A DNA stretch of 64,000 bases from Prevotella sp. CAG:1320. GTDB taxonomy: Bacteria > Bacteroidota > Bacteroidia > Bacteroidales > Bacteroidaceae. The translations under genes and the position numbers were made by a program. Of this stretch, positions 62,862-64,000 are shown one piece after another. Location: NCBI GenBank assembly GCA_000435635.1, contig FR882151.1, positions 20,687 through 84,686 on the forward strand, in the 5' to 3' direction. Every line of letters starts with the position of its first letter. Position 1 is the first letter of the stretch. The notes below the pieces were generated by a model that saw only the letters and a list, made by a program, of their open reading frames with translations, did not search any database and had not been told where the DNA came from.

Positions 62862-64000
62862 ATGAGACAAGCACTTCAAATAAGATGCAAGAACAATGGC
62901 CAAACACTTACGGTACCCGTAGGCAGCTCTTTGGCCGAGATATACGAGCAATCGGGACTACGGTTACAATATGGCCCTATCAACGCCAAGGTGAACAACA
63001 AAGTGGAAGGCATGCACTACCGGGTATACAACAACAAAGACGTAGAATATCAAGACCTTTACACCTCATCCGGCTCCCGGTCTTATACCCGCACGCTTTT
63101 CTTCGTACTCTGCAAGGCGGTAAACGACATCTATCCCAACAGCACCTGCGTCATAGACATCCCTGTGTCAAAAGGCTATTACGTCAACCTGGACATCGAC
63201 CATCCCGTGGGACTGGAAGACGTTGACAAATTACGCAAGCGCATGCAGGAAATCATCGATGCCAACCTGCCCGTCAGACGGCACGTAGTACCTACCCAGG
63301 ATGCCATCAACCTGTTTCGGGAAAAAGGGGATATTCCCAAGGTAAGGCTGCTCGAAAGCGTTGGGGCGCTTTACACCACTTATTACCAAATAGAAGACTA
63401 CGTGGACTTTTATTATGGCTCCCTGCTCACCCACACGGGCAAACTCTATCTCTTTGGATTGGAGAAATACTACGATGGATTGCTCTTGCGCATTCCCTCA
63501 CTGAAAAACCCAGGCGTATTGGGCGAGATGACCCGTCAGGATAAAATGTTTGACATCTTCCTCGAACATCATCGCTGGCAGAAAATATTGGGCATACGCA
63601 CCGTGGGAGACTTCAATGCCGCCATCAACGAGGGGCAAGGCAGCATGGTGGTCAACGTGAGCGAGGCTTTGCAGGAAAAGAAGATTGCCCGTATCGCGGA
63701 CGAAATCGCCAATCGTAAGGGCGTGAAACTAGTATTGTTGGCTGGGCCTTCATCGTCGGGCAAGACCACCACCTGCAAACGACTTAGCATCCAGTTGCTC
63801 ACCAACGGCATCAAACCCTTGCAAATCTCACTCGACGATTACTTCGTAGACAGGGAGAAAACACCGCTCGGCGAGAATGGGGAGTATGATTACGAAAGCC
63901 TTTATGCCCTCAACTTGCCCCTGCTCAACGAACAATTCAACGCGCTTTTCCGTGGCGAAGAGGTGGAATTGCCCCATTACAATTTCCAGTTGGGAAAGAG
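62862..64000 (+). CDS. Nucleoside kinase (uridine kinase-like), cut by window edge
   Basis: 379 residues visible from the ATG at 62862; open at base 64000. N-terminal TGS/threonyl-tRNA-synthetase-like region (about 1-200; GQTLTVPVGSSLAEIYEQSG, PVGLEDVDKLRKRMQEII, with HPVG near 107) precedes a P-loop kinase domain: LLAGPSSSGKTTTCKRLS from about 291, ISLDDYFVDREKTP near 325. Bacteroidetes members are about 550 residues and phosphorylate nucleosides such as uridine. About one third of the gene is missing. Confidence 0.88.
   Translation, partial: MRQALQIRCKNNGQTLTVPVGSSLAEIYEQSGLRLQYGPINAKVNNKVEGMHYRVYNNKDVEYQDLYTSSGSRSYTRTLFFVLCKAVNDIYPNSTCVIDIPVSKGYYVNLDIDHPVGLEDVDKLRKRMQEIIDANLPVRRHVVPTQDAINLFREKGDIPKVRLLESVGALYTTYYQIEDYVDFYYGSLLTHTGKLYLFGLEKYYDGLLLRIPSLKNPGVLGEMTRQDKMFDIFLEHHRWQKILGIRTVGDFNAAINEGQGSMVVNVSEALQEKKIARIADEIANRKGVKLVLLAGPSSSGKTTTCKRLSIQLLTNGIKPLQISLDDYFVDREKTPLGENGEYDYESLYALNLPLLNEQFNALFRGEEVELPHYNFQLGK

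Overview
The window looks like chromosome from a Bacteroidales species, most likely Prevotellaceae. Reasons: two SusC/SusD pairs, repeated -7 promoter elements of the Bacteroidetes form TAnnTTTG, a type IX secretion sorting domain, and Bacteroidales-typical families (DUF4290, DUF6080, DUF6242, DUF6089, Fjo-type FKBP clusters, three tandem Skp proteins). No phage, insertion sequence, integrase, rRNA operon or CRISPR array is visible.

Layout. (1) 1-12963, minus: a polysaccharide utilisation locus transcribed leftward: LamG surface lipoprotein, SusC1, SusD1, SusC2, SusD2, a small sorting-domain protein, and the start of a GH43 arabinosidase/xylosidase-like enzyme cut by the window edge. (2) 14046-16994, minus: its probable regulator, a membrane-spanning beta-propeller/Y_Y_Y sensor joined directly to an AraC DNA-binding domain with no kinase or receiver. 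(3) 17145-20312, plus: a patatin-BamA-like outer-membrane phospholipase and a small exported protein with a TonB-C-like fold. (4) 20895-28863, minus: nine tightly packed genes running yicC, gmk, nadD, phosphoethanolamine-transferase-like, two acyltransferases, UbiA prenyltransferase, HAD phosphatase, GtrA; the last three resemble a route to a lipid-linked pentofuranose. (5) 28955-35697, plus: tsaB, DUF4290, murA, rimM, dxr, rseP, a BASS-type transporter. (6) a Fur-family regulator, then two DUF6080 membrane proteins, a GT2 glycosyltransferase and glf (36501-41524), probably surface glycan assembly. (7) cysS. (8) 44582-54143, plus: an envelope operon of DUF6242, DUF6089, uppS, bamA, skp x3, murI, rbfA, ftsX/lolC-like. 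(9) 54144-55750: a short HTH protein related to WYL regulators, a candidate structured RNA, and three tRNAs (Ser, Arg, Phe). (10) 56082-62007, minus: M28 peptidase, a C26-M19 fusion, an Lrp regulator, three FKBP isomerases with three different localisation signals; then on plus a sirtuin and the start of a nucleoside kinase.

The most unusual signal lies between genes. Eight intergenic arrays each hold four or five ~15-bp palindromes repeated at a strict 21-23 bp period (15 bp plus a 6-7 bp spacer). The arrays use different palindrome sequences but share this geometry. In four of them two different units that have drifted away from self-palindromy are exact reverse complements of each other, as if pairing between units were maintained. 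Most sit beyond the 3' end of a gene. A second dispersed element, a hairpin around ATGTACACAT, occurs three times near 19.5-20.5 kb with a compensatory base-pair change.
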